A DNA stretch of 64,000 nucleotides, from contig SADC01000318.1 of NCBI GenBank assembly GCA_004194705.1, positions 124,001-188,000 of the forward strand, given 5' to 3'. Below the pieces are notes generated by a model that was given only the letters and a program-made list of their open reading frames with translations, did not search any database and was not told where the DNA came from. This DNA is from Ditylenchus dipsaci. Taxonomy: Eukaryota; Nematoda; Chromadorea; Rhabditida; Anguinidae. Both the position numbers and the translations under genes were made by a program. Every line of letters starts with the position of its first letter. Within the stretch, counting starts at the first letter, position 1. Of the stretch, positions 60,596 through 64,000 are shown in pieces.

Positions 60596-61648
60596 TAAAT
60601 ACTACTCACGAGTCGTTTAAACATGATTTAAAAAATATTATAAAATGCGCTCTTGCTTAATTTTGACCTGAAGTTCTGATTGTGGGCGGTTTTTAATTTG
60701 GCAGCTTCTATAAACTATAAGTCACCTTCCCAAAAAAGCAAAATTTACCCAAAAAGTTCGTTCTGTAATTTTGCTTGATCCAACACTAAATTTTGTTTTT
60801 GTCCAAATTAAATTTTTGCCTCTGCCTATAACAGAAATCATTTGTTGAGCATAGTGGTGAACAACTTATAAAATATTTTTTTCAATCTACAAACACATTT
60901 GTACATCCAGTAAAATAGGTGGTTTTATTGACTAGAACTGGAAAGCAAGCATTGAATCATCATCATCATTTCGAAGCAACGAACTTTGCGGCATCTGTCT
61001 TACATCAGCACAAAATTGGTAGTACCAGTAGAGACGGCGAGCACACACGAATTCATAAAGTCGGAAGCAAGTTTGCACCAGCACGAAGAAGAAAAAGTAC
61101 TGAAATAAAGTGGAATTGTTATTTTTAAAGTTAATTTTAGAATAAAATTCAGTCTATTTTTTGAGTCGACTGGTTGAAAAATCCTTTTTTCCGGTTACAG
61201 TCTTTTAGCTTTCACTCGCTGAAATGGCCTGATCCTAGTTTCTGCCCTGTGCCTCCTGTTGTTATTTTTGGATTTGCTTAAGCCAGCGTATGTAAGGACG
61301 AGCTGAAACATGTTTGCTTAACTAAAAAATAGGCATGTTTGAGCCAGTTCTCAGATCGCAGCGACAGCGGACGTCGTTCGCTGTCCCATTTTTTTACATC
61401 ACTGTCCTAATTTATTTTATACCATTTTTAAAGAACTTTTCTTAAATACAGCTTTATCTTACTTTTGGGTGATTGTTATTTTTAAAAACATACTAATTGA
61501 TTTAAGAGTGGTCGACAAAGACACTGTGCTAAAAATTCATGAAAATGTCCAGGATATAAAAGTCCATGAAAAAGTCCAGCGTCTTTGTCGACCATTCTTA
61601 GATCAATTAATATATTTTAAAAGTGAACGGTCACCCAGAAATAAGATA

Positions 61649-62796
61649 CCGTATTCACTTTATTAACTCCCCACCCTCCGATAACTCACCACCCTCTAAT
61701 AACTCCCACCCCCTGAGCATCGTTAAAAATAACTCCCCACCCTCTAATAACTCCCCACCCCTGTAATAATCTTCCATGCTCAATTCCTTGGGGTTAGCAT
61801 TTTTAAACATCAGTACTCAAACAAGCTAATCAACAAACTCAAACAAATCATCATCATTTAAATCTCCCAAATTTTTGTTCTGTGATTTTTCCTTCTTTCT
61901 TCTTGTAACTCGCCATCTTCGAGAAGTTTATCTAATTCATAGTCGTTGCGTCCATCACTCGCCAAGTCCACCACTCGCCTGCACACGGAGGATGTGCAGT
62001 CCATTCGTGCTAATGGATCCCGTTGGTTTAAGCAGGTTATTTGGTCGTCTTCAGATCCGTCGGTTGCTGTTGTGATTGCACAAGCCGGAAAGCAAACAAA
62101 ACCCCCCCAATTCGGATCCAAACCAAACACAAAACCAACCTTTAATAGAGTTCAAGATGATTTCTCTGCTGATTTCTTGCTAAGCCCTATCCACCCAGTC
62201 CAAGACGAGCTCCAGTGCCGGCGCTTTTTGGTTGTCCCTTTAGTAAAATGTTTTGGAGCGTCATTCGTCATCCAAGTGGTGTAGTACTGCCGGATCCTCT
62301 CTTTTAGCGGCTTGTTCGACTCACATCCGGTGCCTGAACCGCAAAACACAACCAAGATATTAAATTAATAGACAAATACTAAATACTGACCTGTATGAGC
62401 TTTGTGCATCATCCAGGGAAATCCAAATTTCTTTCTTGCAGATTTGATTGAGTTCTTGTGCCCATTCGACAGTTTCCAGCTTTGTTCCCGTATCGTTATT
62501 TCGGCAGCGCTTTTTGTTGACTGGACGACCTTTATGATCATGCAGCTGGAGTTCCTCGGAATCACTCATCTGAAACCCCGAAGGAATTGGGGAAACAAAT
62601 AAACAGAAAATGGCGAGACAAATAATGACGCGACAAAAAATGACGCAGCAAAAAAGTTTTTATTTTTATTTTCGGTACTAAAAATTTCAAACGACAATTT
62701 TGTTAAAAAAATAACTCCCCACCCTCTAATAACTCCCCACCCTTAGAGGAGGGTTGAAAAATAACTCTCCATGGGGAGTTAATAGAGTGAATACGG
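61649..62796. mobile_element. CCGTATT/pogo-like element (copy 2)
   Basis: Same as 55753-56901. The transposase pieces on the minus strand (61858-62569) carry different frameshifts from copy 1, for example in VEWAQELNQ. Confidence 0.9.
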
Positions 62797-63746
62797 TAGG
62801 CCTATATCTTAAGGAGAGTTCTAGGAACAAGAAGAAAGTTCGGTGTAAAAAAATTTAGAGATGCTAAAAACCTCAGGACGGTGATGCGAAAATAAGACCG
62901 CGAAAGACGGCTTGGTGACTACGCTAGCCTAAGCACAATCGAAAAAAAACAACAGAGGGTACAAAGGCGAAAATGAGGTTGCTAGGGTTCAAATTTGTCG
63001 AAAAAGTATGTTTTAGTAATCGGTTTTCAAGTTGAAAACCTTCAAGGTGCGGTGCCCGGTGCCGAAATTTCAGAGATATATTGGAAGACGCGGCCTTGAA
63101 AAATACGTCTTGAGGTAGTTTGGAGGAAAATGCGGGACAGCTTTCCAGCTATAGAATCTGGTCTACTGCCCTTTGTCTTGCATGCTTTGCTCATTAAAGA
63201 AAAAGCGTGTCCACAATTTTTTTAGTAATGGTCATTTGAATTATTTTCGCTTTTTAGTTAGGCCATGCATTCGATTTCGTATTTTTTAAATTTGTGTTGT
63301 TTTTGGCCTAAGACTTATTTATGCAAAAAAATTACAAATGGCTGGAGTCATAAAGGCTTAGTGAAAAAGAGATACACGAAACAGTATTGAAAGTGTACAA
63401 ATTTGAAAAGCTTTACTACGGACTTGGGTGCAAAACACACAAAATAACACATTAAGATGACAAATAAGGACGAAATGAAATATATGGCCCAACAAAATAG
63501 GCGAAAAATTTCAAATTTTAAAAAAATAATTGTTGACATTGTGGGAGGGGGGCTCTGAGTGGAATAGTAAAGACAACCTACTGGACGCTACAACGTTCAG
63601 TAAGGAGACCTCTGCTGCAACTTTAAATGCCATTTCAGCACTGGGCGCAAGGTGCCCAAGGGCCGCTTGGGGACTGCTGAAAAGGCTCCGGTCCGGTCCA
63701 TTCCTTTTGGAGGGTCTTTTTAAACCTTTTTCAATTATGCACTCAC

Positions 63747-64000
63747 CCCATCAAACCTAGGTGAGGAAGCGAAAAGGAAGGTGAACAAGGCACTGGCTAT
63801 AAACAGGCATGAGACCAAAATATTGAGGGCTAACACCAGTAGCAGAGGTAGCACCAGGCGGTCTTTTTCAACACCCAAGGAGATCTGCAAAAAATTGCTT
63901 TTTTATCAAATTTTTTTATCAGCAGTTTAGGTAGATACCAGGGTAATGAAGTCGCAAAAGGCGTGAAATAAAGCAAAACAGATGAGTAGTGAATAGGTGG
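63747..64000 (-). CDS. Small multi-pass membrane protein (copy 2, exon frame intact)
   Basis: Exon 63747-63884 reads GVEKDRLVLPLLLVLALNIL, then VSCLFIASALFTFLFASSPR, FDG, uninterrupted. The preceding exon starts at 63939 and is cut by the window end. The hydrophobic region is long enough for one to two membrane passes. Copy 2 shows which frame is right. Confidence 0.55.

Larger units (their letters stand above)
58937..64000. repeat. 5.9-kb tandem duplication, copy 2 (cut by window end)
   Basis: Collinear with 53041-58103 to the last base. Differences seen are nearly all 1-2 bp indels, mostly in homopolymers, e.g. one more C in the CCCCC run at 62102 and a two-base loss at 62459. Copy 2 restores the frame of the membrane-protein exon but breaks the pogo-like exon 1 frame. 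Confidence 0.95.

Overview
The window is repeat-rich nuclear DNA from a small-bodied metazoan. The evidence is spliced, degenerate copies of conserved animal genes (RPS18, SCYL1, an eIF4E-family factor), GT-AG introns of only 44-53 bp beside multi-kilobase introns, tRNA-derived SINEs, and several eukaryotic DNA transposon superfamilies (hAT-like, pogo/Tigger-like, mariner-like, PIF/Harbinger, ISXO2/Merlin-like). Introns near 50 bp that grow only by non-autonomous transposon insertion would fit larvacean tunicates, but some nematodes and flatworms also have short introns. I cannot fix the phylum from sequence alone.

Layout. 0-6 kb: a 2-kb TIR element with minisatellite ends and a FLYWCH remnant, a SINE, palindromic elements and a pyrimidine minisatellite. 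6.2-8.4 kb, + strand: an eIF4E-like gene, a 17-bp N gap, then RPS18. 8.4-13.3 kb: degenerate tandem repeats, a pogo-like MITE, a FLYWCH zinc-finger gene on the - strand, and a BED-like zinc-finger fragment. 13.5-33.2 kb: SCYL1 on the - strand, with ten well-recognised exons plus two more in the kinase-like half. Its five long 3' introns each hold a complete TIR element flanked by a target-site duplication (TSD), while its other mapped introns are about 50 bp. 33-42 kb: nested MITEs, a SINE split by a TIR element, long palindromes, an ISXO2-type transposase remnant inside a CCGTATT-ended element, and a mariner remnant. 43.1-46.6 kb, - strand: a three-exon gene for a secreted, probably GPI-anchored Pro/Thr-rich protein. 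47-51.2 kb: a multilayer nest of elements followed 6 bp later by a nearly complete PIF/Harbinger transposon. 52.4-64 kb: Tigger-like MITEs and a 5.9-kb tandem duplication (53041-58936 and 58937 to the window end) carrying a deleted pogo-like transposase and a membrane-protein gene.

How it works together: the host genes here are unrelated housekeeping or membrane functions (translation, Golgi-ER traffic, cell surface), so there is no operon or pathway. What unites the window is the behaviour of its non-autonomous DNA elements. Many different families have 8-bp (one 9-bp) TSDs and termini made of short tandem repeats in inverted orientation. A separate TA-flanked set shares only the outer CCGTATT end. 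Short internal modules such as GCCTTGGTC recur across otherwise unrelated elements.

Caution on quality: conserved exons repeatedly contain single-base, mostly homopolymer, frameshifts (RPS18, SCYL1, eIF4E, the GPI-like gene), and the two duplicate copies differ mainly by such indels. This looks more like residual long-read error than decay, so coding calls are given as exon structures rather than long ORFs.
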